Shown here: positions 14,046-21,939 of the stretch, in pieces | Layout of the letters: each line of letters starts with the position of its first letter | Numbering within the stretch: the stretch's first letter is position 1 | IMG/VR virus record: IMGVR_UViG_3300034093_002055 | Coordinates: 1 to 28,519 of that record | Length of the DNA stretch: 28,519 nt | Source: a virus | Strand: one strand, 5' to 3' | Program-made: the position numbers and the translations under genes | The notes under the pieces: model-generated | What the model saw: only the letters and a program-made list of their open reading frames with translations | The model's database searches: none | Told to the model about the DNA's origin: nothing

Positions 14046-15194
14046 ATGTCAAACACACTTACTAACTTAGTGGCTGACGCTTATTCCGCGCTTGACGTGG
14101 TATCGCGTGAGCTTGTCGGATTTATCCCATCCGTAACCCGTGACGCTTCCGCTGATCGCGTTGCCGTTGGTCAAAATCTCCGTTCGTTCAAAACTGCTGC
14201 AAATACAGCAGGCAAGGACATCACCGCTGCCATGGCTTTTCCTGCAATCGCAGATCAAACCGTAGGCAACGAAAACATCACAATCACCAAGGCTCGCGCT
14301 TTTCCATTCTCTTGGAGTGCTGAGGAGCAATACGCGGTCAATCAAGGTGCTGGCACTTTGTCAGTTGCTCAGGATCAAATCGCCCAAGCCATCCGCGCTG
14401 CCGTAAATGAGATCGAAAATGACCTCGCTGACGCTGCCGCACTTGGTGCATCGGGTGCAATCACACCAAACGCAACAACTTTGTTTAGCGCAACATTGAA
14501 AGATGCTGCATTTGCCAAAAAGTTCTTGGATGATCGCGGCGCACCACTTAGCGACCGTCACATGGTTCTCAACACCACGGCTTCCGCTGCCATGCGCGGA
14601 TTGACCCAGCTTAACAGCGTTGATAGTGCTGGAGATAACGGCTTGCTTCGCCAAGGAGTTCTTGGCAACCTTATGGGTTTCGGTGTTCGTGAGTCTGCTC
14701 AAATCGGATTAACCGCCACTGCCACAGGTGCAAACTACCTTGTTGACCTTGTAGCAGGTTATCCAGTCGGCAGCACCACGATCCACGTTGACACAGGCAC
14801 TGGCACAATCCCAACTGGATCGCTTGTGACCATTGGCGGCAACACTTACACCGTAACCAGCGGATTCGCAGGTGACGGAGACGGCGATATCACAATCGCA
14901 GCACCTGGACTTATCAAAGCAATCGCCAACAACGATGCTGTGACGGTTCTCAGCGCGCAAGATGCAAACGCTGCATTCAGCCGCAACGCAATTATCCTTG
15001 CAACACGCTTGCCAGAAGTTCCACTTGGCGGCAACGATCTTGCTTTGATGCGCGAAGTCGTAACTGACCCACGCAGCGGACTTAGCTTTGAGCTTGCTGT
15101 CTATCCCGGCTATCGCATGGTTCACTACGAAATCGGTGTTCTGTGGGGTGCTAAGGTTCTCAAGCCAGAGCATATCTGTTTGCTTGCTGACTAA
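14046..15194 (+). CDS. Major capsid protein, P22 coat-like family
   Basis: 382 aa. The N terminus SNTLTNLVADAYSALDVVSR then ELVGFIPSVTRDAS, and the following QTVGNENITITKARAFPFSW, are typical of the P22-type coat family annotated in many siphoviruses. A helix (AIRAAVNEIENDLADAAALG) fits the spine. Residues ~235-280 look like an inserted beta domain (TTIHVDTGTGTIPTGSLVTI, then GGNTYTVTSG). The C-terminal segment AVYPGYRMVHYEIGVLWGAK closes the fold. It builds the icosahedral shell of HK97 fold. The gene is the last before a terminator, as expected for a highly expressed head gene. Confidence 0.88.
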   Translation: MSNTLTNLVADAYSALDVVSRELVGFIPSVTRDASADRVAVGQNLRSFKTAANTAGKDITAAMAFPAIADQTVGNENITITKARAFPFSWSAEEQYAVNQGAGTLSVAQDQIAQAIRAAVNEIENDLADAAALGASGAITPNATTLFSATLKDAAFAKKFLDDRGAPLSDRHMVLNTTASAAMRGLTQLNSVDSAGDNGLLRQGVLGNLMGFGVRESAQIGLTATATGANYLVDLVAGYPVGSTTIHVDTGTGTIPTGSLVTIGGNTYTVTSGFAGDGDGDITIAAPGLIKAIANNDAVTVLSAQDANAAFSRNAIILATRLPEVPLGGNDLALMREVVTDPRSGLSFELAVYPGYRMVHYEIGVLWGAKVLKPEHICLLAD

Positions 15195-15219
15195 TTTTTC
15201 TTGGTAGTAGTCATAACTT

Positions 15220-15251
15220 CCATCCCGTCAGAAATGGCGGGGTGGTTTTTT
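15220..15251 (+). terminator. Rho-independent terminator after the capsid gene
   Basis: CCATCCCG (15220-15227), 10-nt loop, CGGGGTGG (15238-15245), an 8-bp stem with one G-U pair, then TTTTTT (15246-15251). It sits 26 nt after the coat stop and just before the next ATG at 15256. It probably lowers tail gene transcription relative to coat. Confidence 0.82.
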
Positions 15252-15255
15252 CAAA

Positions 15256-15588
15256 ATGTCCGCGCTAACAGAATTTGCAAAAAAAGCTTTCCTATCCGCT
15301 CGCACAACGATTGGCGGGGAAACCATCACCATTAACGGTGGCGCGTCTGTTAGCGCGGTATTAAATGAAATCGCAGATTCACAAAGCTACGAAGACACAG
15401 GATTTTCACCGATTGCTAGTTTTCAAGCAGTCGTTGAAAGCACTGAATTTACAACTGCTTACACGGCGTCGATTAAGAGTTATATCGGATCATCGGTATC
15501 ATCCCGCAGCAGATCATTTCGACTAACAGACATTGTTTCAGGACGTTCTTTTATCACTCTTAAATTGGAATCAATCACCAGAGCATGA
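15256..15588 (+). CDS. Head-tail connector-region protein (putative)
   Basis: 110 aa. First gene after the capsid terminator. The N-terminal part reads SALTEFAKKAFLSARTTIGG and ETITINGGASVSAVLNEIAD, then beta-rich segments (SFQAVVESTEFTTAYTASIK) and SRSFRLTDIVSGRSFITLKL. The mix of short helix and beta strands, the size and the place between coat and tail-completion genes fit a head-tail joining (FII-like) protein. I cannot identify it by sequence alone. It overlaps the next gene by ATGA. Confidence 0.52.
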   Translation: MSALTEFAKKAFLSARTTIGGETITINGGASVSAVLNEIADSQSYEDTGFSPIASFQAVVESTEFTTAYTASIKSYIGSSVSSRSRSFRLTDIVSGRSFITLKLESITRA

Positions 15589-16280
15589 AGCTAACTATGA
15601 AAACCGACAATCGACAACTAGAGCGCAGCCTTGCTGTGGCTAGTAAGTCGTTTGGCGAGTCATCAGAGCAAGCTTTGTATCGGTGGGGCGTGCAGATCGC
15701 AAGGGAGCTTGCAGGCGCAACACAAGCGTTTGGCAAGGGTAAAAAAACAAAGGACATTCAAAACAAGGCAATCTATCTCGACGCTATGAACGTTTGCCGC
15801 ATGGTTGAATCTCGACCATCGCTAAAAACACCGCAAGCTTGCTATGAATGGATCGAGCAACACAGAACACGCGGACGGCGTAGAACTGTGAAGCTCCCTA
15901 TTGAGCAAAGAAAGACGGTAACGCCAGCAATCTTGCAAGAGGCATTGAAGCCAAAGCGGGACAATGCTGGCATGGCAAAAGGCGCATGGTTTGGATCTGG
16001 CAATCAGCTATCGAGCAAGCAAAGCGGTACGCAAAAGGTCAACATTGGAAAAAACTTTCTGCCACACGCTCAAAAGTTTGCGAACCTTGGAAATGCTACA
16101 ACAAAGCGCAGTATTTTTTCGCCAAAAGCGGAATTAAACAACACAGTGAAACATAGTGCCAGCCCTGAAATTCTACCGCAATCGCGCAAGACTCAGGTGG
16201 TGAAACGCGCATTGTTAAACATTCTCAAGTGGTATGACAAAGCGGCAACGGCTAAATTCAAAAAACAAAAAGCAGCATGA
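15585..16280 (+). CDS. Tail completion / minor tail protein Z-position (putative)
   Basis: 231 aa. The N-terminal MKTDNRQLERSLAVASKSFG and ALYRWGVQIARELAGATQAF resemble the start of HK97 gp10/lambda Z-like tail-completion proteins, which begin with an alpha helix acting on the tail-facing neck. The rest is strongly basic (HRTRGRRRTVKLPIEQRKTV; C terminus AATAKFKKQKAA). The position, second after the coat and before a U-like protein, supports the call. The start is at the ATGA overlap; an ATG four codons later is possible. Identification is moderate. Confidence 0.52.
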   Translation: MKLTMKTDNRQLERSLAVASKSFGESSEQALYRWGVQIARELAGATQAFGKGKKTKDIQNKAIYLDAMNVCRMVESRPSLKTPQACYEWIEQHRTRGRRRTVKLPIEQRKTVTPAILQEALKPKRDNAGMAKGAWFGSGNQLSSKQSGTQKVNIGKNFLPHAQKFANLGNATTKRSIFSPKAELNNTVKHSASPEILPQSRKTQVVKRALLNILKWYDKAATAKFKKQKAA

Positions 16281-16702
16281 CCTCAACGCTCATTCTTGAA
16301 TCACTCAAAAATTACATCGCCGATAACGCAATCGGTGATCTTGCTGATTTGGATGTTTTTATCGACGGGGATCAAAGCTTGATCGAGCCTCCCGCAATCA
16401 AGCTCACAATTACTGGCAGCAAAGAGCATGAAGTTTTGCGCGGCGTTATTGATTTTAGCATCGCGGCACAACTTGGCACAGTGCCGAGGGTGAACGGTGG
16501 CACTACGCTAGCCGACAAGGATGAGCTAGAAGGTCAATTCTATGACTTGCTTGGCGATGTTGTTACATTGCTCGCATGGTCGGAAGCAGACAATACGCTG
16601 ACAAGAATTTTTGATGCAAGAGATTTTGAACTCGAAACATCGGCAGACAACGACACCACAATTTCACAAATATCATTCACCCTCACAGGGTGCAAAATCT
16701 AA
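16277..16702 (+). CDS. Tail terminator-like protein (gpU position)
   Basis: 141 aa. Alpha/beta pattern: helix LILESLKNYIADNA, strand-like PPAIKLTITGSKEHEVLRGV, FSIAAQLGTVPRVNGGTTLA, helix DELEGQFYDLLGDVVTLLAW, and a final strand TTISQISFTLTGCKI. This alternating fold with a terminal strand, and the place just before the tail tube genes, fits tail terminator proteins that stop tail growth and join it to the head. No motif proves it. ATGA overlap with the upstream gene. Confidence 0.55.
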   Translation: MTSTLILESLKNYIADNAIGDLADLDVFIDGDQSLIEPPAIKLTITGSKEHEVLRGVIDFSIAAQLGTVPRVNGGTTLADKDELEGQFYDLLGDVVTLLAWSEADNTLTRIFDARDFELETSADNDTTISQISFTLTGCKI

Positions 16703-16714
16703 TCAACAAAATAT

Positions 16715-17140
16715 ATGAGCGCAACAGTTTTCGGAACGGCAAAATTTGGCATCGCATCAGAATCCGCATCAACGGGTCTTTTTGCTGCAAACATCAGTTA
16801 CAGTGGCAACAGTGAAGTTGCTTACGCTCCTAACCATGTAGGGCAGGATGTAGGCATGAGCATTTACAATGAATCTATCGACGTAACAATTGATGGCGTA
16901 GTTGCGGTCAAAGGCGCAGGTTTAGTAGTCGGCATCGCTGACACGGTAACGCTTGCCAACACATCAGCGGACTCGCTAACGGTTACCACTGACTTGCTCA
17001 AAATCACACCCGTAGCAAATGCCAGCGTTATCGTTTTGCAAGCATCGCTCAAGCGCAGCAATACAGGATTTGAGATGGGCGATCTTACATGCGTATTTAA
17101 ACCAAGCATTGATTCATCCGCAGTATCGACAGCAAGCTAA
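16715..17140 (+). CDS. Beta-rich virion protein, tail region
   Basis: 141 aa. Almost entirely beta-rich and rich in Thr, Ser, Val and Ala (SATVFGTAKFGIASESASTG, NESIDVTIDGVVAVKGAGLV, VIVLQASLKRSNTGFEMGDL). It begins in a way I recognise from small phage structural proteins of unknown role placed next to the tail tube gene. It could be a tube, tube-associated or neck protein. It starts 12 nt after the U-like gene and is followed 11 nt later by another beta-rich protein. Function not assigned beyond virion. Confidence 0.6.
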   Translation: MSATVFGTAKFGIASESASTGLFAANISYSGNSEVAYAPNHVGQDVGMSIYNESIDVTIDGVVAVKGAGLVVGIADTVTLANTSADSLTVTTDLLKITPVANASVIVLQASLKRSNTGFEMGDLTCVFKPSIDSSAVSTAS

Positions 17141-17151
17141 TAAAAAAAATT

Positions 17152-18006
17152 ATGATCATTTCCTCAGCACTAACAAACAATGGCACGAGCTTTACCGCTA
17201 GTCCCGCATCATCGCTCACAACTGGCAGAGTTACAGTCGGAACTTCTGCCGCGCAGCAATCATTTGCAACTGCCGACATTGGCTATGCAATCAGCGCAAG
17301 ACTTACCACATCTAGCACCACGGCAACGCTAGACGTTCAAACAGGTGTATGCACTGGCAGCGCGGCATTTGTCGCAGGAGTTGCACAAGTCGAAACTGCC
17401 ACAGTAATTGCTGCTGCTGGGGCAACATCGAGCGGCAATTGCATTGTCACCGTAACGGGATCAACTTTAACGGGATCGCCGCTTGCTGTAACAATCCCGT
17501 TGACGACATCAGCGAACACCGCCATACTAGTTGCAAGCGCACTTGCATCGGGGCTAAATGCAAATGCTGCAATCGCCGCTAAATACTCGGTGGCAAGCTC
17601 AGGTGCCGATATTGTGCTGACAGTTAAAGCAGATGCAAATGGCAACTTTCTTGCCAACGATGGCACGTTGAACATAGCGATACCTAGCGGATTAGGAATC
17701 ACAGCGGCATCCACAAGCACTGATACAACGGCAGGGGTTGCCAGTTCTGGAGTGCAAGTTTTAGACGGAGACGGCAAAGACTTTGAAGGCGTTACACTGA
17801 CATCTATGGCGCGGATTTACGCGCTAGAAATCAACGTCACAAGCGGCAGTGCATCGGCAACGAACGGCACTCAGGTTTTGACGCTACCTTGCAAAATCTG
17901 GAATACAAGCGGCATTACTGGCAGCATGTTGACCGCTGATCTAGTTATCACTGCTACATCAGCAGGAACAAACCTTACGATCACCGCTTTGGGCAAATCA
18001 TCGTAA
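17152..18006 (+). CDS. Major tail (tube) protein candidate with inserted domain
   Basis: 284 aa, beta-rich. The N-terminal part (SLTTGRVTVGTSAAQQSFAT) and C-terminal part (GKDFEGVTLTSMARIYALEI, CKIWNTSGITGSML) frame an insert at about residues 75-185 (VETATVIAAAGATSSGNCIV, ...GSPLAVTIPLTTSANTAILV, ...GADIVLTVKADANGN). That insert resembles a Thr/Ala-rich repeat domain found in many phage tail and surface proteins, often exposed on the particle. Position before the chaperone/tape-measure genes fits the tube protein (gpV role). I am moderately sure of the structural class, less of the exact role. Confidence 0.52.
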   Translation: MIISSALTNNGTSFTASPASSLTTGRVTVGTSAAQQSFATADIGYAISARLTTSSTTATLDVQTGVCTGSAAFVAGVAQVETATVIAAAGATSSGNCIVTVTGSTLTGSPLAVTIPLTTSANTAILVASALASGLNANAAIAAKYSVASSGADIVLTVKADANGNFLANDGTLNIAIPSGLGITAASTSTDTTAGVASSGVQVLDGDGKDFEGVTLTSMARIYALEINVTSGSASATNGTQVLTLPCKIWNTSGITGSMLTADLVITATSAGTNLTITALGKSS

Positions 18007-18021
18007 CAACTCAAAAAGAAA

Positions 18022-18555
18022 ATGGAGAAATTTGGAACAGGTGACATCAACCTTGCAACGTCACTCATGAGCATCGGAATCCCGAACGCTCAAGACGTGC
18101 CTTGCAAAATTATTTCCCACGAAAACGGCAGCGTTTATTCGCGCTATTATTTTGAGTCTCACAGCATTGATGGCAAACACGATTCGATTGCGATGTCCCG
18201 GGCATGGTCGCGCATGGAGACATTGCCAGCAGCTCATCCGCTGCATCATTTGTCTGCATTCGTCAAGACATCACAAAAAGGATTTACGCCGCAAGATTGG
18301 CTTGCTCATGCAATTGAGACTTACGATCTAAAGCACGTTGCAACATTTGAGGATGCAGGACGGCACATTGCAAAATTCCCGAACAATGCCGAAAGCTATT
18401 GCTTGGCGTTTGCGATGAACCGCAAGGAGTTGCTGCATTTGCACAGAATCGCCGTCCAGAGTATTTACATGACCAATGGCAAGGCAAGTGCAATGATCGA
18501 CGCGAAGCTGCCGCAGAATCAAAAGCGTGAGCTTGTAAGCAGACTTAACGGTTAA
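18022..18555 (+). CDS. Hypothetical protein of the tail assembly region
   Basis: 177 aa. Soluble and mixed alpha/beta: FGTGDINLATSLMSIGIPNA, CKIISHENGSVYSRYYFESH, a His-rich helical stretch (HPLHHLSAFVKTSQKGFTPQ), and DWLAHAIETYDLKHVATFED. No catalytic motif is obvious. It sits between the tube candidate and the tail chaperone pair, 15 nt after the upstream gene, and may be a tail chaperone or minor structural protein. Not recognised. Confidence 0.58.
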   Translation: MEKFGTGDINLATSLMSIGIPNAQDVPCKIISHENGSVYSRYYFESHSIDGKHDSIAMSRAWSRMETLPAAHPLHHLSAFVKTSQKGFTPQDWLAHAIETYDLKHVATFEDAGRHIAKFPNNAESYCLAFAMNRKELLHLHRIAVQSIYMTNGKASAMIDAKLPQNQKRELVSRLNG

Positions 18556-18560
18556 AAGAT

Positions 18561-18938
18561 ATGAGCGAAAGAGAAAACAAACTATCAGGAGCATGGCTGG
18601 GTGAAATCACACTGGCAGGAAAGCCATTGCATCAGCTATCATTTGGCAGGATTCAGAAACTTAAAATGATTGGAAACGATTGTTTTAACGAGTCGGAAAA
18701 ACCAGACGAATTGAGCGCAATCACTGAGGTGGTTTTCGCCATGTCGTTAAGCAAGGATGAGTTCAAGGAATACGCACGCAAAGACAAAAACGAGCGTGAT
18801 TTGATCTTGTCAGACTTTGCGATTGATAATGAGGATGAACTTGAAAGCGTTATTGCTCAGGTCATGGAAGCAGTGGCACGCATCGGAATTGCCCGTATGG
18901 AAAGTGGGGCATCGGGAAAGGAGATTCGCCATGCTTAG
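18561..18938 (+). CDS. Tail assembly chaperone, short form (gpG-like)
   Basis: 125 aa. Helical, acidic protein (SGAWLGEITLAGKPLHQLSF, GRIQKLKMIGNDCF, then SLSKDEFKEYARKDKN and EDELESVIAQVMEAVARIGI). It lies immediately before the tape measure gene, where tailed phages encode a tail assembly chaperone. Near its end the zero frame reads TCG GGA AAG, which contains the lambda-identical slippery site GGGAAAG, so a fraction of ribosomes would shift -1 into the extended form listed separately. Chaperone role is inferred from position and frameshift. Confidence 0.72.
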   Translation: MSERENKLSGAWLGEITLAGKPLHQLSFGRIQKLKMIGNDCFNESEKPDELSAITEVVFAMSLSKDEFKEYARKDKNERDLILSDFAIDNEDELESVIAQVMEAVARIGIARMESGASGKEIRHA

Positions 18939-19156
18939 ACGCGCAGCTAGAATACTTCGCGTTACGGCATGGCATCCCGATGGCGGTTATTTTATGGGAG
19001 ATGGATTGCGCTCGGGTGCTGCAATTGCTTTATTGCGAGAGCATCAAAAACGGTCACACTTTGAGGTATTCGGTAACGGTTGAAGATAAAAAAACCAATG
19101 ACAAACTAGAACAACTTGAAAGGAACTTAGAACAATGGCTATCGGCACAACAGTAA
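18561..19156 (+). CDS. Tail assembly chaperone, -1 frameshift form (gpGT-like)
   Basis: Joined as 18561-18920 plus 18920-19156: 120 residues of the short form, then 78 residues in the -1 frame, 198 aa in all. The extension has no start codon of its own and reads as ordinary protein (DAQLEYFALRHGIPMAVILW, YCESIKNGHTLRYSVTVEDK, then a helix DKLEQLERNLEQWLSAQQ), ending at a TAA inside the tape measure start. It fills the 196-nt gap between the short form and the tape measure. In lambda the GT fusion, made at the same heptamer at a few percent, recruits tube protein onto the tape measure. Frameshifting is inferred, not shown. Confidence 0.75.
18914..18920 (+). promoter_or_regulatory. Slippery heptamer GGGAAAG for -1 ribosomal frameshifting
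   Basis: G GGA AAG in the zero frame of the chaperone gene, the X XXY YYZ arrangement for tandem -1 slippage and the same heptamer used by lambda G-T. The zero frame stops 16 nt later (18936-18938) and the -1 frame stays open for 78 codons. Confidence 0.75.
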
Positions 19157-20187
19157 AAGTAGGATTTGACGGTGAGGAAGTAAAACGTGGTTTTGCTGGT
19201 CTTAAAAATGGATTTTCTGCAATTGGTAGAACCATGGGAAAAGGCGCGGCATTGGTCGGCGGCATGATGGCAGCGCAGACGCTGGAAAGCATCATCATCA
19301 AGGCGGCAACCGGCACGAATGAACTTGCCGACTTTGCAGGGGCTGCGGAGGATGTTGCATTGCAAACTGGCAGCACCGTTTCGGAAATCATACGCTTAAA
19401 TAGAGCATTGGAACTTGCAGGAGCGCAAGTTGACGCAGGTCGAATGCTCTCAACGCTTGCTGACAACATGTATGATGCGACACACGGAGGGACAGAGCTG
19501 CAAGATACCTTTTTCAAGATTGGATTGAGCGCGGCAGAGTTGGCAAAAATGAAGCCAATTGACCAATTCAAAACCGTAATGCAATCACTCTCCCAATATC
19601 AAGGCAGCATCGGGGAACTTAGTGACATTACCGAAAAGATTTTTGGGGCAAAGATGGGAATGCAAGCAATCCGACTTTTCAAAAATGCTGACGTCATGGC
19701 TACCGAGATGGGAGCAGATGTTGCGCTTTTTGCTGAGAAGGTAGAAAAATCTGCTGGCAATCTTGGATCATTTTCAGATCAAATCGGGAGATTGAAATAC
19801 TTGTGGCGCGGAATCAACCTTGCAGGATTTGAAATACTTGGCGGCAATGGTGCATATCTTAAAAAACTATTTGACGGATTAGAAAGCGCAATCAATGCGG
19901 GTGACTTCTCAAAACTTGGCTACATGCTGAAATCAGAGTTTGCCAAAGCATTGGAGGTTTTCAACGATAGCGCATTTATGGACACGATCCGCAACGCCAT
20001 GAAATCACTTGGTGAATCATTTGGTGAAGGTGTCAAAGGATCAATCAAAGACTTGATTCCAGGCATCGGCTTTCCTAATCTTTTCGGCGGCAGCAAAGAC
20101 ACATCGACATCACAACTTTTGCAAGAGGCACAGAAAACAAACACTTACCTCGCAAGCATCGAACGCACTAACGGAACATACGCATGA
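19135..20187 (+). CDS. Tape measure protein (short)
   Basis: 350 aa, much shorter than lambda gpH (853 aa). The start has the usual FDGEEVKRGFAGLKNGFSAI pattern, followed by a hydrophobic segment (GAALVGGMMAAQTLESIIIK) and long helical stretches (SEIIRLNRALELAGAQVDAG, DQFKTVMQSLSQYQG, FAEKVEKSAGNL). It follows the chaperone pair and overlaps the end of the frameshift extension by 22 nt; an AAAGGAA ribosome-binding site precedes the ATG. Tape measures set tail length at ~0.15 nm per residue, which here predicts a tail near 50 nm. It overlaps the next gene by ATGA. Confidence 0.78.
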   Translation: MAIGTTVKVGFDGEEVKRGFAGLKNGFSAIGRTMGKGAALVGGMMAAQTLESIIIKAATGTNELADFAGAAEDVALQTGSTVSEIIRLNRALELAGAQVDAGRMLSTLADNMYDATHGGTELQDTFFKIGLSAAELAKMKPIDQFKTVMQSLSQYQGSIGELSDITEKIFGAKMGMQAIRLFKNADVMATEMGADVALFAEKVEKSAGNLGSFSDQIGRLKYLWRGINLAGFEILGGNGAYLKKLFDGLESAINAGDFSKLGYMLKSEFAKALEVFNDSAFMDTIRNAMKSLGESFGEGVKGSIKDLIPGIGFPNLFGGSKDTSTSQLLQEAQKTNTYLASIERTNGTYA

Positions 20188-20990
20188 GCGCAACAATCAT
20201 CGGAATCGCAAACACTCAAATCATCGCCAATCCAAACTTTCGCGCAAAGAAAGACGGGACTGGCAAATGGACAGCAACGCAGAGTTACCAAATCAAACGC
20301 GGTGACTACGCAAGCGTTGCCGAGTATTTCCAAAAAGGCGTAACGATACCTAATATCTACCCCGAAGTTCAGGATTACTTTGCGCCGCTGATTATTGAGG
20401 ATCACGAATACCAAGAGCAGCCTGGAGGCATGGATTCGATTACTGTTTCCTTTGTCGGCTGGCAGGAAGGCACTGAAGGACAAACAGAGCGTGAGACGGT
20501 TTATGAGTATTCGGTGGATATTGCAGAGCGTCCTATTGTTGAGCATCCAAAGTTTATTGAAATGTCGTTGTCAACACCTGATGACGCAGCCGCAATCGTT
20601 CGTTGCTTTAATGAAACCGCAAGATGTGAAAACTTAGAAGCTCAAAACCCTCGAATCATTGACAACTTTTCGGGTGATGAAATTACAATCATTACCGATC
20701 CGAATCCAATTAAATGGTTTGATATGATTTTCCGCAGGGGCGTTAAAACATACCTTGAACCGATACCAGAATACACTGAGACAAAAACCGATCAAGGCGG
20801 ATTATCAAATTCCAAAGTTGCAGACCTTGGCAAGATTGATTCGCCTCCGAATTCTCCACCGACACCAAGCGGGAAAGTTTGGATTTTATCAGGTGCAAGC
20901 GAAACGCGAAGCAGTGATAACCCAGTTACTTATACTCGCAAGTGGACGGTGATTGACGATACCGAGGATAACAATATACTTTACGATTGA
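20184..20990 (+). CDS. Tail tip/baseplate protein (putative)
   Basis: 268 aa. The N-terminal half is beta-rich (FRAKKDGTGKWTATQSYQIK, RGDYASVAEYFQKG, YPEVQDYFAPLIIEDHEYQE), which could be a tail hub or distal-tail-like fold; the C-terminal part has a Pro-rich stretch (DSPPNSPPTPSGKVW) and further beta strands. It is directly downstream of the tape measure (ATGA overlap), where distal tail and hub proteins are encoded. No catalytic motif. The specific role cannot be told from sequence. Confidence 0.6.
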   Translation: MSATIIGIANTQIIANPNFRAKKDGTGKWTATQSYQIKRGDYASVAEYFQKGVTIPNIYPEVQDYFAPLIIEDHEYQEQPGGMDSITVSFVGWQEGTEGQTERETVYEYSVDIAERPIVEHPKFIEMSLSTPDDAAAIVRCFNETARCENLEAQNPRIIDNFSGDEITIITDPNPIKWFDMIFRRGVKTYLEPIPEYTETKTDQGGLSNSKVADLGKIDSPPNSPPTPSGKVWILSGASETRSSDNPVTYTRKWTVIDDTEDNNILYD

Positions 20991-20991
20991 T

Positions 20992-21939
20992 ATGGGAAAC
21001 AAGACAAACTTACCAACAAACCCTCAAGCACCAAAGCGCGGCGATAGAGTCAAAGCTAAAGACATTCAGCAGTTGGCAGCGCAAGTGAAACGGCTTTCTC
21101 GCCAAGGACGGGACACGCATATAGGAGCATTTTACCGCGCTCCCGATTCGCCATTTATGCCAAAGCTACGAGGCAAAAAAGATGACCCGCAAGCTTATGA
21201 AATTGCATTGGCTAAAGGCTATGTAATTGAACGCAGAATTCCAGATGGCAATGCTTTGATTTATCATTTTCCGACAGGCTTAGTCGATGAGGATGACAAC
21301 CCGATTTATCACGACATTACAGACGGGCAGGCGATTTACGTCAAAGTATTAGTCAAAAAAGACGGCACCATTGAAGAAGAACCAAGCGTTTTAGTTGGTG
21401 AGGACGAGCTAGCGGGTGCGCATTATAAACCGAAGATTTTCGACTTCGATGGCGCGGACGGTGAACACAATTACAAGATCGCCGTATTTGAAATCGTGGA
21501 CAGCAAGCCAAGGCTTAAACTTTACGGCGCAGGTGACAACATCGACCATTACGATGAGCGGGTCACGATGGAAAACCTAGAAGCTGAAGGCGATTGCTAC
21601 GAAGTTGGCAAGACTTACAATGAGGCATCGGACAAGGTAGAATTTCGCAAGCTTAAGCAGCTATCAGGTGAAGGATCACCAGTCATTAAGGATCAAACTG
21701 ATGAGACTATAAATTTCAAGCGCATTAAGGCGCGAACATCCCCGACTCAGATAAATGTAACCGATGATGGAGACGCGATTAAAGTTCATGGCAATGGCGT
21801 TCAAGGAGTATTAAAACATATTTCATGTACTGGAGTTGAAACAGATATACTTACATGGGATGATGGTTTGATCACGTCGGCAAGCACATCGTTTACCGCA
21901 GGATGCTCAGGAAGTGGTAGTGGGAGGGAAATACCATGA
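20992..21939 (+). CDS. Tail-associated structural protein
   Basis: 315 aa from the ATG at 20992, one nt after the previous stop; an in-frame TTG at 20953 would only add residues overlapping that gene. A basic, helical start (RGDRVKAKDIQQLAAQVKRL) is followed by beta-rich segments (IERRIPDGNALIYHFPTGLV, YKIAVFEIVDSKPRLKLYGA) and a Gly/Ser-rich end (GCSGSGSGREIP). Such proteins are common after the tail hub in phages and often attach fibres. It overlaps the glycosyltransferase gene by ATGA, whose ribosome-binding site GGGAGG lies in its last codons. Function unassigned. Confidence 0.62.
   Translation: MGNKTNLPTNPQAPKRGDRVKAKDIQQLAAQVKRLSRQGRDTHIGAFYRAPDSPFMPKLRGKKDDPQAYEIALAKGYVIERRIPDGNALIYHFPTGLVDEDDNPIYHDITDGQAIYVKVLVKKDGTIEEEPSVLVGEDELAGAHYKPKIFDFDGADGEHNYKIAVFEIVDSKPRLKLYGAGDNIDHYDERVTMENLEAEGDCYEVGKTYNEASDKVEFRKLKQLSGEGSPVIKDQTDETINFKRIKARTSPTQINVTDDGDAIKVHGNGVQGVLKHISCTGVETDILTWDDGLITSASTSFTAGCSGSGSGREIP

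Noticed and set aside
17337-17777. Reverse-strand frame of 146 aa
   Set aside because: Antisense of the Thr/Ala-rich tail protein; the low stop frequency comes from the base composition of that gene.
18931-19083. Forward frame of 50 aa with AAAGGAG upstream of its ATG
   Set aside because: It is Arg-rich and overlaps the -1 frameshift extension, which reads as far better protein and explains the whole gap to the tape measure gene.
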